A program made the position numbers and the translations under genes. 48,254 bases of DNA, taken from contig CACIYJ010000007.1 in NCBI GenBank assembly GCA_902590845.1, positions 1 to 48,254 of the forward strand, in the 5' to 3' direction. Of this stretch, positions 35,422-46,947 are shown in pieces (the first letter of the stretch is position 1; every line of letters starts with the position of its first letter). This DNA comes from an uncultured Pelagibacteraceae bacterium. Its GTDB lineage: Bacteria > Pseudomonadota > Alphaproteobacteria > Pelagibacterales > Pelagibacteraceae. The notes under the pieces were generated by a model that was given only the letters and a program-made list of their open reading frames with translations, ran no database searches and was not told where the DNA came from.

Positions 35422-35768
35422 TGAAAATAATAGATATAAAAAAAAACATTGAAAAAATTTTGGACAATAATAAAGCTGCAAACATCATTTCCATCAATTT
35501 AAAAAATAAATCTTATATAGCAGATTATATGATTATTGCTTCGGGTACTTCGTCTAGACATTTGCAGGCCCTTTCAGAAATTCTTGTAACTGAACTAAAA
35601 AAGATAGGGTTGGAAGAATGTCATATTGAAGGAAGAGAAAGTAATGACTGGAAATTGGTTGATGCCAATGACATCATAATCCATATTTTTCATCCTGAAA
35701 AAAGAGAATTTTATGACTTAGAAAAAATGTGGTCAGAAGAAATTCCTAAAGAAAAGGCAATGATATGA
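35421..35768 (+). CDS. rsfS: Ribosomal silencing factor RsfS
   Basis: A 115-residue protein that binds L14 and blocks subunit joining when nutrients are low. The family pattern is IISINLKNKSYIADYMIIAS, GTSSRHLQALSEILVTELKK and ECHIEGRESNDWKLVDANDI, ending IIHIFHPEKREFYDLEKMW. It overlaps the nadD second half by one base and ctpA by four bases. The nadD-rsfS order is the usual one in bacteria, which supports the nadD call. Confidence 0.95.
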   Translation: MKIIDIKKNIEKILDNNKAANIISINLKNKSYIADYMIIASGTSSRHLQALSEILVTELKKIGLEECHIEGRESNDWKLVDANDIIIHIFHPEKREFYDLEKMWSEEIPKEKAMI

Positions 35769-36901
35769 AAAAAATTATTTTTTTAATTATACTATTTTTA
35801 AATCTAAACTTTGCACATTCTTATTCAAATAACGAACTTTATGAAAAAATTGATCTTTTTGGAGAAGTTCTAGAAAAAATTAAAAAAGATTATGTAGATG
35901 ATGTTAATCAATCTAAAATGATGGACTCTGCTATTAATGGGGTGCTTCAATCGCTCGACCCTTACTCGGCATATATGAGTCCTGAATTATTTAAAGAAAT
36001 GCAAACTGATACTCGTGGTGAGTTTGGAGGTTTGGGTATAGAAATAGGTATGGAATCTGGAGTAGTAAAAGTTATATCTCCAATAGACGATACACCCGCA
36101 GCAAAAGCTGGAATAAAAGCTGGAGATTACATAGTAAAGATAGGTGATGATCAAGTCCAAGGAAAATCTTTAATGGAAGCAGTCAAACTAATGAGGGGGC
36201 CTGTAGGGACTTCTATTGAATTAACTATAAGAAGAAAGAATATAAAAAAACCCTTAGAATTCAAAATTACTAGAAAAATCATAGAAATTAAATCAGTCAA
36301 TTCTGAAATTTTAGGAAAGAATAAAAATTTAGGATATATAAGGCTTAAATCATTTAACGAAAACAGCGATAAACAATTCTTAGATATTGTAAAGCGATTT
36401 GAAAAAGATTCAAAAATAAAAGGCTACATATTAGATTTAAGAAATAATCCTGGAGGATTATTAACACAAGCCATCAATATTACAGACTTTTTTTTAGATG
36501 ATGGTGAAATAGTCTCAACTAAAGGACGCAAAACGTCTGAAACTAGAAAATTTTTTGCAAAAAAAGGTGATCAAATTAAAGGTAAGCCTATAATAGTGTT
36601 AATTAATCATGGTTCTGCCTCAGCTTCCGAAATATTTGCAGGCGCACTCAAAGACCATAAAAGAGCAATTATTTTAGGAGAAAATTCTTACGGCAAAGGC
36701 TCTGTTCAATCAATTATTCCTTTGCGTAACGGGGGAGGAATGAGACTTACAATTTCTAAATATTATCTGCCATCAGGTGATTCTATATCTGAAGTAGGAG
36801 TTACTCCAGATATAGTTGTTGAAGAAACAGGCGATGATTTCAAAATAAATTCAAAAAACGACAATCAATTAAATTACGCTTTAAAATTATTTAACTCTTA
36901 G
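35765..36901 (+). CDS. ctpA: C-terminal processing peptidase (S41)
   Basis: A 378-residue periplasmic serine protease. Residues 1-20 are a signal peptide (KKIIFLIILFLNLNFAHSYS). A PDZ domain follows (GLGIEIGMESGVVKVISPID, AAKAGIKAGDYIVKIGD). The catalytic part has LDLRNNPGGLL, then INHGSASASEIFAGAL with the Ser and, about 25 residues on, GENSYGKGSVQSIIPL with the Lys of the Ser/Lys dyad. The overall length fits alphaproteobacterial CtpA, which trims cell-envelope or secreted proteins. It overlaps rsfS by four bases and precedes rppH by two. Confidence 0.94.
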   Translation: MKKIIFLIILFLNLNFAHSYSNNELYEKIDLFGEVLEKIKKDYVDDVNQSKMMDSAINGVLQSLDPYSAYMSPELFKEMQTDTRGEFGGLGIEIGMESGVVKVISPIDDTPAAKAGIKAGDYIVKIGDDQVQGKSLMEAVKLMRGPVGTSIELTIRRKNIKKPLEFKITRKIIEIKSVNSEILGKNKNLGYIRLKSFNENSDKQFLDIVKRFEKDSKIKGYILDLRNNPGGLLTQAINITDFFLDDGEIVSTKGRKTSETRKFFAKKGDQIKGKPIIVLINHGSASASEIFAGALKDHKRAIILGENSYGKGSVQSIIPLRNGGGMRLTISKYYLPSGDSISEVGVTPDIVVEETGDDFKINSKNDNQLNYALKLFNS

Positions 36902-36903
36902 CA

Positions 36904-37374
36904 ATGAATAAAAAAGCGCTTCCTTTAAGAATTGGTGTAGGTGCAATTGTTTTAAATAATAAAAATAAAATCTTTGTTGGAAAACGTAAAGATAATCCTG
37001 TCAATAAATGGCAAATGCCTCAAGGTGGTGTAAATAAAAACGAAAGTTTTCTAACTGCGATGAAAAGAGAATTGAATGAAGAGACGAGTATTAAAAGTAT
37101 CCAAATTATAAAAGGGCTAGATGGGTGGTTTCAGTATGAATTACCTAAAAACCTTGTAGGGATTATTTGGAAAGGTAAATTCAGAGGACAAAAACAAAAA
37201 TGGTTTCTAGTTAGATTTACTGGAGAAGAAAGTGAAATCAATTTAAAAACAGAACATCCTGAATTCATTGAATGGAAATGGGTAGAAATGGATGAACTTC
37301 CAAAAATAATTGTTGAGTTTAAAAAAGATGTTTATGAAAAATTACTGGTAGAATTAAAAAAATTTATTTATTAA
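36904..37374 (+). CDS. rppH: RNA pyrophosphohydrolase RppH
   Basis: A 156-residue Nudix hydrolase that converts 5'-triphosphate RNA ends to monophosphates and so starts mRNA decay, or cleaves dinucleoside polyphosphates. The N-terminal part is RIGVGAIVLNNKNKIFVGKR. The Nudix box GGVNKNESFLTAMKRELNEE is followed by TSI, and KWFLVRFTGEESEINL is typical of the RppH subgroup. The last 11 bases overlap the 3' end of atpC on the other strand, with no terminator between. Confidence 0.93.
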   Translation: MNKKALPLRIGVGAIVLNNKNKIFVGKRKDNPVNKWQMPQGGVNKNESFLTAMKRELNEETSIKSIQIIKGLDGWFQYELPKNLVGIIWKGKFRGQKQKWFLVRFTGEESEINLKTEHPEFIEWKWVEMDELPKIIVEFKKDVYEKLLVELKKFIY

Positions 37375-37756
37375 TTTCTCTAAGTGTATCAATCTTGTAA
37401 GACAATAAATATCTTTCTTTATCACTGATCTCACCTTTGCTTATTTTTTCTTGAGAATTTTTTATAATTGTATCTATAGAATTTTTTTCTAAACTATCCA
37501 CACTTTTTGCCGTTGAAGTTAATATCAACAAACTATTATTTGAAAATTCTACTGTTCCATCTTCAATAAAAAATTTTTTTTCTCCACTATTTTCTTTAAT
37601 TATTATTAAACCAGGTCTTAAAAATGTAATTAGAGGTATATGATCTTTCAATATCCCCATTTGACCTTCGTATGATGGAATAGTTACTTCTACTGCTTCT
37701 GATTTTAAAATTGATTTATCTGGGCTTATAATTTCAACTGCAAAATTCTCTGACAT
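37364..37756 (-). CDS. atpC: ATP synthase F1 subunit epsilon
   Basis: The 130-residue epsilon subunit, part of the central stalk and inhibitor of ATP hydrolysis. It starts with SENFAVEIISPDKSILKSEA, then VTIPSYEGQMGILKDHIPLI (the conserved G.hP.HxPhh-type beta sandwich motif). The C-terminal helical part is present but short. The last gene of the F1 operon atpHAGDC, two bases after atpD. Its end overlaps rppH convergently by 11 bases. Confidence 0.94.
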   Translation of the reverse strand: MSENFAVEIISPDKSILKSEAVEVTIPSYEGQMGILKDHIPLITFLRPGLIIIKENSGEKKFFIEDGTVEFSNNSLLILTSTAKSVDSLEKNSIDTIIKNSQEKISKGEISDKERYLLSYKIDTLREINK

Positions 37757-37758
37757 TG

Positions 37759-40064
<2,306 letters not shown>

Positions 40065-40066
40065 TT

Positions 40067-41599
40067 TTATTTGTTCTCTTTTTTGTATTTTTCTATTATT
40101 TGAGATAAAGATTTTTCAGTTTCTTCTTCTAGTTTACCAGTTGACTGAATAGACTCTATAATTGCAGGTTTATCCGATTTTATTTTTTCCACGATATCCT
40201 TTTCAAATTTTTTAATTTTATTTAATTCAACATCATCTAAATATCCTTTAACTCCAGTGAAAACTGAAATTACCTGCTCTGCTACTGTCATTGGAGAATA
40301 TTGGTCTTGTTTCAACAGTTCAGTTAATTTTGAACCTCTATTTAAAAGTTGTTGAGTAGAAGCATCGAGATCGGATCCAAATTGTGCAAAAGCTGCCATT
40401 TCTCGATATTGAGCAAGTTCTAATTTTATTGATCCTGCTACTTTTTTCATTGCTTTGGTTTGAGCTGCTGATCCTACTCTAGAAACAGATAAACCAACGT
40501 TTACTGCTGGGCGAATTCCTTGATTAAAGAGTTCAGTCTCTAAAAATATTTGACCGTCAGTAATTGATATAACGTTTGTTGGAATATATGCAGAAACATC
40601 TCCTGCTTGTGTTTCAATAATTGGCAATGCCGTTAATGATCCGCCTCCATTTTTATCGCTTAATTTAGCAGACCTCTCAAGCAATCTGCTGTGTAAATAA
40701 AATACATCTCCAGGATATGCTTCTCGACCTGGTGGCCTTCTTAACAGTAAAGACATTTGTCTATAAGCTACAGCTTGTTTTGATAAATCATCGTAGACTA
40801 TTAGGGCATGCATACCGTTATCTCTAAAGTATTCTCCAATTGTGCAACCTGTGTATGGAGCTAAAAACTGTAAAGGAGCTGAGTCAGATGCTGTAGCAGC
40901 AACTATTGTTGTATATTTAAGGGCTCCTGCTTCTTCTAAAGTTTTTGTTATTTGTGCTACCGTTGAACGCTTTTGTCCAATTGCTACATAAACACAGTAT
41001 AATTTTTTCTTTTCATCATCAGACTCGTTTATTTTCTTTTGATTAATTATTGCATCAATAGCTACAGCAGTTTTTCCAGTTTGTCTGTCTCCAATTATTA
41101 ATTCTCTTTGTCCTCTTCCTATTGGAATAAGTGAGTCAATTGATTTTAATCCAGTTTGCATTGGTTCATTAACTGATTGTCTCGGTATAATTCCTGGCGC
41201 CTTTACTTCAACTCTCTTTCTCTGAGCTTTAGATGAGAGCGGTCCTTTTCCGTCAATTGGATTGCCAAGACCATCGACAACTCTTCCGAGCAACTCTTTT
41301 CCAACCGGAACATCTACAATCGCATTAGTTCTTTTAACGGTATCGCCTTCTTTAATTTTTCTATCATCTCCAAAAATAACAACACCAACATTATCATTTT
41401 CTAAGTTCAAAGCCATTCCTTTAGAACCATCTTCAAACTCAACCATTTCTCCAGCTTGAACATTGTCTAAACCATATACACGAGCTATACCGTCTCCAAC
41501 TGATAATACTTTTCCAATTTCAGAAACTTCAGCTTTTTCTCCAAAGTTTTTTATTTGATCTTTTAATAATTTTGTTACTTCTGATGGATTAATTGACAT
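40067..41599 (-). CDS. atpA: ATP synthase F1 subunit alpha
   Basis: The 510-residue non-catalytic nucleotide-binding subunit. Walker A is [20 protein letters not shown] (GDRQTGKT). [17 protein letters not shown] and the ADP-binding signature [20 protein letters not shown] are present. Start [19 protein letters not shown]. Normal length, one base after atpH and two before atpG. Confidence 0.98.
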   Translation of the reverse strand: MSINPSEVTKLLKDQIKNFGEKAEVSEIGKVLSVGDGIARVYGLDNVQAGEMVEFEDGSKGMALNLENDNVGVVIFGDDRKIKEGDTVKRTNAIVDVPVGKELLGRVVDGLGNPIDGKGPLSSKAQRKRVEVKAPGIIPRQSVNEPMQTGLKSIDSLIPIGRGQRELIIGDRQTGKTAVAIDAIINQKKINESDDEKKKLYCVYVAIGQKRSTVAQITKTLEEAGALKYTTIVAATASDSAPLQFLAPYTGCTIGEYFRDNGMHALIVYDDLSKQAVAYRQMSLLLRRPPGREAYPGDVFYLHSRLLERSAKLSDKNGGGSLTALPIIETQAGDVSAYIPTNVISITDGQIFLETELFNQGIRPAVNVGLSVSRVGSAAQTKAMKKVAGSIKLELAQYREMAAFAQFGSDLDASTQQLLNRGSKLTELLKQDQYSPMTVAEQVISVFTGVKGYLDDVELNKIKKFEKDIVEKIKSDKPAIIESIQSTGKLEEETEKSLSQIIEKYKKENK

Positions 41600-41600
41600 T

Positions 41601-42158
41601 TTAATTTTCTATCATTAATTGTTCATATTTTTTAAGTTTATTCTTTATTGAAGTATCAATCATAAAACTACCTAGTTGAATTTTTAATCCTCCAATTAAA
41701 CTTTCATCAACACTATAATCAAATTTTATAGTAGATCCCATTGATTTAGAAAAATCTGCACTTATATCATTGAGCTCATCTTGAGATAAATTTTTTGAAG
41801 AAACCAATGACGCCTTAACTTCTCCTCTTTTTTTAGAACATAGCATTAAAAAATTTTGTACTATTTTATATACAAAAAATATTCTTCTTTTTTTAACCAA
41901 CAAACATAAAAAATTTTTCAAATTTTTTGCAAAACCAAGTTTTTTAGAAATAACATTAATAACATTAAATTGATTTTCAATAGTTTGGGTTGGATTTTTA
42001 ATAAAATTTTTAAATTCAACACTAGAATTGTATATGCTTAAAAAATCATTAAGATTATTTTCAATTTTATCCATTTCAGAATTTTCACTTGCTAATTCAA
42101 AAAGAGCGCGCGCATACCGCTCTGATGCTTCGTTTGAAAATGATTTACTTGTACTCAC
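41601..42158 (-). CDS. atpH: ATP synthase F1 subunit delta
   Basis: The 185-residue stator subunit linking F1 to the b subunits. Sequence is divergent, as in the family: [20 protein letters not shown] (N-terminal alpha domain mark), and at the end [20 protein letters not shown] followed by [10 protein letters not shown]. The start is a GTG at 42158, with AGGAT six bases upstream, which supports this start. It heads the F1 operon; the Fo genes are not in this window, as is typical of Alphaproteobacteria, where they are kept in a separate operon. Confidence 0.92.
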   Translation of the reverse strand: MSTSKSFSNEASERYARALFELASENSEMDKIENNLNDFLSIYNSSVEFKNFIKNPTQTIENQFNVINVISKKLGFAKNLKNFLCLLVKKRRIFFVYKIVQNFLMLCSKKRGEVKASLVSSKNLSQDELNDISADFSKSMGSTIKFDYSVDESLIGGLKIQLGSFMIDTSIKNKLKKYEQLMIEN

Positions 42159-42242
42159 TTTTAATCCTGATTATGAAATCGTTATGAAATAAAGAATTCT
42201 CGTATCATAAGAAAATATCAGTATCAAGTTGCCAAATTAAAA

Positions 42243-44195
42243 TTATGTAAAATTAACTGGATCAACATCAACCGTAAGTTTAATTTTTGATGAAATTTTG
42301 AGATTATTAAGCAAATTTGCAATTTTTTTTTGTAATAATTGCGAGTTATTAAATCTAATAAGCAATCTGCACCTAAAATTTTTTTTTATTCTTAAAATTG
42401 GAGAGTCGACAGGACCCATCACTTCTAATTCTTTAATTAAGTTTAATTTTATTTTTATCTCCTGCGCTCCTCTAAAACTTAAGTCTTTTAAATTAGATGA
42501 AATTATAACTGCAATAAGCCTAGAAAAAGGAGGAAGTTTATTATTTTTTCTTAAAATTAACTCATTCTCAAGAAATTGCTCTGGATTATTCTTAATTAGA
42601 TTGTTTAAAGTTTCATTCTCTGGTGAGAGTGTTTGATAAATAATTAATGAATCAGAACTAAACCTGCCCGCTCGACCACTCAACTGGTGATAAAGTTGAA
42701 TATTTTTTTCAGTTGCTCGTAAATCATAACCTCTTCCGGAAAAATCGGCATCAATAACTACTATACAATTTAAATTAGGAAAATTAAAACCTTTTGAAAT
42801 CATTTGCGTGCCGATCAGTATGTCAATTTTATTGTCATTAATTTTCTTAAACAGTGACTGTGTTTCATTTTTCTTTTTCATAAAATCACTAGAAAAAATA
42901 CTTATCTTATTATTGGGAAAAGCTTTTTTTGTTTCTTCAAATATTTTTTCAACGCCTGGTCCGTACATGATAAAATCACAATCATTTTCATTTTTACATT
43001 TTCTTTTGATGTTCTTTTCATAACCACAATGATGACAGATAGCTTTATTCTTTGATTTATGAAAAGTTAAATATAGAGAGCAGTCAGAACACAAATGTTT
43101 ATATCCGCAATTCTTGCAAATCAAAAAAGGAGCAAATCCTCTTCGATTTATAAAAAATAATACTTGTTCTTCTTTTTTTAAAAAATTTTTAACTTCCTGT
43201 ATAGTTTCATCGGCTATATATTTATCTTTAATCTTGTTAACATTTAAATTTATAATTTTAGTATTTGGCAAAGGATAATCGTTATATCTTTTGAAAATTT
43301 TAATATGCCTATATTTTCTATTTTTAATATTATTGTAAGTTTCAACAGATGGAATTGAAGAAACTAGATCAATTGGAATATTTTCAAATGATGCTCTGGA
43401 GATTGCCATATCTCTAGCATTATAAATTACACCTTCGTCTTGTTTATATGAGACGTCATGCTCTTCATCCACAATAATAATTCCAAGTTTTTTAAAAGGA
43501 AGCATCAAAGAAGATCTAGCTCCTATTATTAATTTAATTTTATTTTGTATTATTCCTTTCAAAATAATCCGCTTATTTTTTGGTGTAATTCTTGAATGCC
43601 ATACTGCTGGGGAAAATCCAAAAAATTCTTCAAACCTAGACTGAAATTGATTAGTTAAAAATATTTCTGGAAGCAAAACTAATGCTTGCTTATTTTCCTC
43701 TATAATTTTTTTAATTCTCTCAAAATAAACTAATGTTTTTCCTGAACCTGTCGCGCCTTGCAAAACTGAAACATTAAACTTACCTTTAACATTTTCAAGA
43801 TATTTTAATGAGTCTTCTTGTTCTTTGTTTAATGAATATTTAGTAACTTTTATTTTTTTCGACTTTTTAATTTGATCTTTTTTTTTAAAAAGATTTCTGC
43901 CATTTCCAATGCACATTTTTAATACCAAACCTCTTGGAACCATGTTGTACATAGAAAACCACTCTATAAAATCGATTAATTTCTGATTAATTGAAAAATT
44001 TTCAATCTTTTTAGTTATATTCTTAATCTTAATATTTTTGGGAATTGAATTGGTGTTATTCCAAATAACTCCTATTTCTTTTTTTGAACCAAATGGGATC
44101 TCTACTACATCTCCCTTTTTATAATTTTTCTTATGATCAAGATTGTATGTAAAAGTAAAATTAAATATTTTCGGCAGTAAAACTTGTACTCTCAT
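42243..44195 (-). CDS. priA: Primosomal replication restart helicase PriA
   Basis: A 650-residue 3'-5' DNA helicase that reloads the replisome at stalled forks. The N-terminus, MRVQVLLPKIFNFTFTYNL, is the 3'BD part, followed by DVVEIPFGSKKEIGVIW. Walker A is VLQGATGSGKTLVYFERI, the DEEH box is LGIIIVDEEHDVSYKQDEGV, and RGFAPFLICKNCGYKHLCSD starts the zinc part with CxxC pairs. GTQMISKGFNFPNLNCIVVI and LSGRAGRF are the last helicase motifs. It is shorter than E. coli PriA (732), as often in Alphaproteobacteria. It lies between lpd and the F1 operon. Confidence 0.95.
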   Translation of the reverse strand: MRVQVLLPKIFNFTFTYNLDHKKNYKKGDVVEIPFGSKKEIGVIWNNTNSIPKNIKIKNITKKIENFSINQKLIDFIEWFSMYNMVPRGLVLKMCIGNGRNLFKKKDQIKKSKKIKVTKYSLNKEQEDSLKYLENVKGKFNVSVLQGATGSGKTLVYFERIKKIIEENKQALVLLPEIFLTNQFQSRFEEFFGFSPAVWHSRITPKNKRIILKGIIQNKIKLIIGARSSLMLPFKKLGIIIVDEEHDVSYKQDEGVIYNARDMAISRASFENIPIDLVSSIPSVETYNNIKNRKYRHIKIFKRYNDYPLPNTKIINLNVNKIKDKYIADETIQEVKNFLKKEEQVLFFINRRGFAPFLICKNCGYKHLCSDCSLYLTFHKSKNKAICHHCGYEKNIKRKCKNENDCDFIMYGPGVEKIFEETKKAFPNNKISIFSSDFMKKKNETQSLFKKINDNKIDILIGTQMISKGFNFPNLNCIVVIDADFSGRGYDLRATEKNIQLYHQLSGRAGRFSSDSLIIYQTLSPENETLNNLIKNNPEQFLENELILRKNNKLPPFSRLIAVIISSNLKDLSFRGAQEIKIKLNLIKELEVMGPVDSPILRIKKNFRCRLLIRFNNSQLLQKKIANLLNNLKISSKIKLTVDVDPVNFT

Positions 44196-44224
44196 AGTAG
44201 AATAGTAATTCGAATTTTTTTTAA

Positions 44225-45628
44225 TTAAAAATGAATTGGTCTTTTATCAACAGCCAATGCGGCCTCTTTAATTGCTTCAGTATGTGTAGGATGAGCATGA
44301 CAAGTTCGAGCAATATCTTCTGCGCTAGCACCAAATTCCATAGCCAATGCCATCTCCGCAATCATATCGCCACAGTGAGGTCCAATGATATGTACACCTA
44401 AAACTTTGTCTGTATTGCTATCAGCTAAAATTTTAACAAATCCTTCGGTTTTATTATTTATCTTTGCTCTTGAATTTGCAAGAAAAGGGAATTTACCTAC
44501 TTTATAAGTTTTTTTTTCAGATTTAAGTTGTTCTTCTGTTTTTCCAACTGTTGCAACTTCAGGAGATGTATAAACAACACCAGGAATAACATCGTAATTA
44601 ACATGTCCGGCTTGACCTGCTAAAATTTCCGCAACGGCTATGCCCTCGTCTTCTGCTTTATGTGCTAGCATTGGGCCTTTAATAACATCTCCTATTGCAT
44701 AAATATTATTTACTGCTGTTTGTAGTTTTTCGTTAACTTTAATTCTGCCCTTGTCGTCTTTTTTAACTCCAATTTTGGATAGATTTAATCCTTCTGTATA
44801 AGGTTTTCTTCCAACAGAAACTAAAACTTTATCAGCTTCAATAGTTTCGCTTTTTGAAGTTTTATTATCAGTGAATGTTACCAAAACAGAATTATTTTTA
44901 TTTTTTACTGAACTTACTTTTGAATTTAATTTAAAATTAACTCCTTGTTTGTTTAAAATTTTTTGAAATTCCTGTGAAATCTCTCGATCCATGCCAGGGA
45001 TGATACAGTTTAAATATTCAATAACAATAACCTCGGCACCAAGTCTTGACCAAACTGAACCCATCTCCAAACCAATATAACCACCTCCAATTACTAATAA
45101 TTTTTTTGGAACTTTATTTAATGACAGTGCTCCAGTAGAGGAAATTATATTTTTTTCATCAATTGTTATGCCTGGTAAAGAAGCAACGTCTGAACCAGTA
45201 GCAATTACAATATTTTTAGCTTTGTAGTTTTCTTTCTTGTTATTATTATAAACAACAACATCATTTTTTGAAAAAAGAACACCTTTTCCTTTTAAATAAG
45301 TGACTTTATTTTTCTTAAATAAAAACTCTACTCCTTTAGTCAGAATCTGAATTGATTTATTTTTATTAGACATCATCTTGTCTATATTCAATTTTATATC
45401 GCTAATTTCTATTCCTTGCTGATTAAAATCTTTTTTTGCTTTATAAAAATTTTCAGATAGATTTAATAAACTTTTCGATGGTATGCATCCAATGTTTAAA
45501 CAAGTACCACCCAATGCACCTCTTGACTCTATACATGCAGTTTTAAGACCTAATTGTGCTGCTCTTATAGCACAAACATACCCTCCTGGGCCGCCGCCAA
45601 TTATGATTACATCAAAATTATTTTCCAT
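44225..45628 (-). CDS. lpd: Dihydrolipoamide dehydrogenase (E3)
   Basis: Re-oxidises dihydrolipoyl groups with NAD, via FAD. A 467-residue flavoprotein. The FAD motif is DVIIGGGPGGYVCAIRAAQL, the redox-active disulfide is in GGTCLNIGCIPSKSLLN, the NAD motif is LLVIGGGYIGLEMGSVWSRL, IYAIGDVIKGPMLAHKAEDE follows, and the active-site His is in CHAHPTHTEAIKEAA. It follows sucB by two bases. The PDH genes near 774-4711 have no E3 of their own, so this one probably serves both complexes. Confidence 0.96.
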   Translation of the reverse strand: MENNFDVIIIGGGPGGYVCAIRAAQLGLKTACIESRGALGGTCLNIGCIPSKSLLNLSENFYKAKKDFNQQGIEISDIKLNIDKMMSNKNKSIQILTKGVEFLFKKNKVTYLKGKGVLFSKNDVVVYNNNKKENYKAKNIVIATGSDVASLPGITIDEKNIISSTGALSLNKVPKKLLVIGGGYIGLEMGSVWSRLGAEVIVIEYLNCIIPGMDREISQEFQKILNKQGVNFKLNSKVSSVKNKNNSVLVTFTDNKTSKSETIEADKVLVSVGRKPYTEGLNLSKIGVKKDDKGRIKVNEKLQTAVNNIYAIGDVIKGPMLAHKAEDEGIAVAEILAGQAGHVNYDVIPGVVYTSPEVATVGKTEEQLKSEKKTYKVGKFPFLANSRAKINNKTEGFVKILADSNTDKVLGVHIIGPHCGDMIAEMALAMEFGASAEDIARTCHAHPTHTEAIKEAALAVDKRPIHF

Positions 45629-45630
45629 TG

Positions 45631-46944
45631 TTAGATGTTGAGAAAAAGTCTCTTTGGTTGTTCTAAAGACTCTTTAACTATTTTTAAAAATGATACCGCT
45701 TCTTTTCCATCTATTATTCTATGATCATATGATAAGGCTAAATACATAACAGGTCTTACCTCAACATTTCCATCAACAACAACTGGTCTTTGAACTATAT
45801 TGTGCATTCCCAAAACAGCTGATTGAGGTGGATTTAATATTGGCGTTGATAGCATTGAACCGTATATTCCGCCATTCGTAATGGTAAAAGTTCCTCCTTG
45901 CAAATCATCTATAGTAATTTTTCCATCACGAGCCTTCTCTCCCAATTTACCAATATTTTTTTCAATATCTGCAAATGACATTTCATCCGTTTCTCTGAGA
46001 ACCGGTACTACTAAACCTCTATCAGTTCCAACAGCTATGCTAATATTGTAATAATTTTTATAAACTATCTCATCGCCTTGTATCTCAGCGTTTATAGCTG
46101 GAAAATTTTTTAATCCTATAACGCAAGCTTTCACAAAAAATGACATAAAGCCAAGTTTTACTGCATATTTATTTTGAAATTCTGCTTTATATTGATTTCG
46201 CATAGCAATTACTTCACTCATATCAACTTCGTTAAAGGTAGTTAGCATTGCTGCATTTTCTTGAGCTTCTTTTAGTCTTTTAGCAATTGTTAATCGTAAT
46301 CTTGTCATTTTAATTCTTTCTTCTGGACCATGTTTAATTTTTCTCTCTGAAGGAGATGGTTTAGACCCCATTAAACTCATAATATCTTCTTTTAGAATAA
46401 CACCGTGTTTTCCTGAACCTTCAATTTTATTTAAATCTACTTTAGATTCTGCTGCCATTTTTCTTGCAGCTGGGGAAACAGATGGCTTTTGACTTTTTAC
46501 TTTTTGATTTTCCTTTACTTTTTTTTCTTCATGAAAATTATCTAATACTAATGCTTCCTCTTCCTCGAGTTTTAACGGCTCATTTTCTTCTTCTTTTTCT
46601 TTGAAAAGTCTAAAAGCTTCTTCTTTGGGCTTTTTTAAAATTTTAGTTTTTTTCTTTGGCGGAGAATAATTTTTTACCTCTTTAACGCTTTTTAAAACTT
46701 CCTTCGCAGATCCGTTTATCATACCAAGCAGAGCACCAACATTAACGGTTTCACCTTCTTTGACTGATATACGTTCTAAAACACCATTCGATGGCGCTGG
46801 CACTTCAACATTTACTTTATCAGTTTCTAATTCTACAATAGGTTCATCAGCAGATACTTTTTCACCTTGGTTTTTTAACCATTTTGAAACTGTGGCTTCT
46901 GTTATTGACTCACCTAAAGTTGGTACTAGTATTTTTTTAGACAT
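45631..46944 (-). CDS. sucB: 2-oxoglutarate dehydrogenase E2 (dihydrolipoamide succinyltransferase)
   Basis: Transfers succinyl from lipoamide to CoA in the TCA cycle. Residues 1-75 are a lipoyl domain with the acceptor lysine in [14 protein letters not shown] (K43). A charged, Glu/Lys-rich linker of about 80 residues follows. The subunit-binding domain is [20 protein letters not shown]. The catalytic domain has [20 protein letters not shown] and the active-site [16 protein letters not shown]. It thus has the normal E2 order, unlike the E2 of PDH in this window. It is followed by lpd and preceded by sucA. Confidence 0.97.
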   Translation of the reverse strand: MSKKILVPTLGESITEATVSKWLKNQGEKVSADEPIVELETDKVNVEVPAPSNGVLERISVKEGETVNVGALLGMINGSAKEVLKSVKEVKNYSPPKKKTKILKKPKEEAFRLFKEKEEENEPLKLEEEEALVLDNFHEEKKVKENQKVKSQKPSVSPAARKMAAESKVDLNKIEGSGKHGVILKEDIMSLMGSKPSPSERKIKHGPEERIKMTRLRLTIAKRLKEAQENAAMLTTFNEVDMSEVIAMRNQYKAEFQNKYAVKLGFMSFFVKACVIGLKNFPAINAEIQGDEIVYKNYYNISIAVGTDRGLVVPVLRETDEMSFADIEKNIGKLGEKARDGKITIDDLQGGTFTITNGGIYGSMLSTPILNPPQSAVLGMHNIVQRPVVVDGNVEVRPVMYLALSYDHRIIDGKEAVSFLKIVKESLEQPKRLFLNI

Positions 46945-46947
46945 GAA

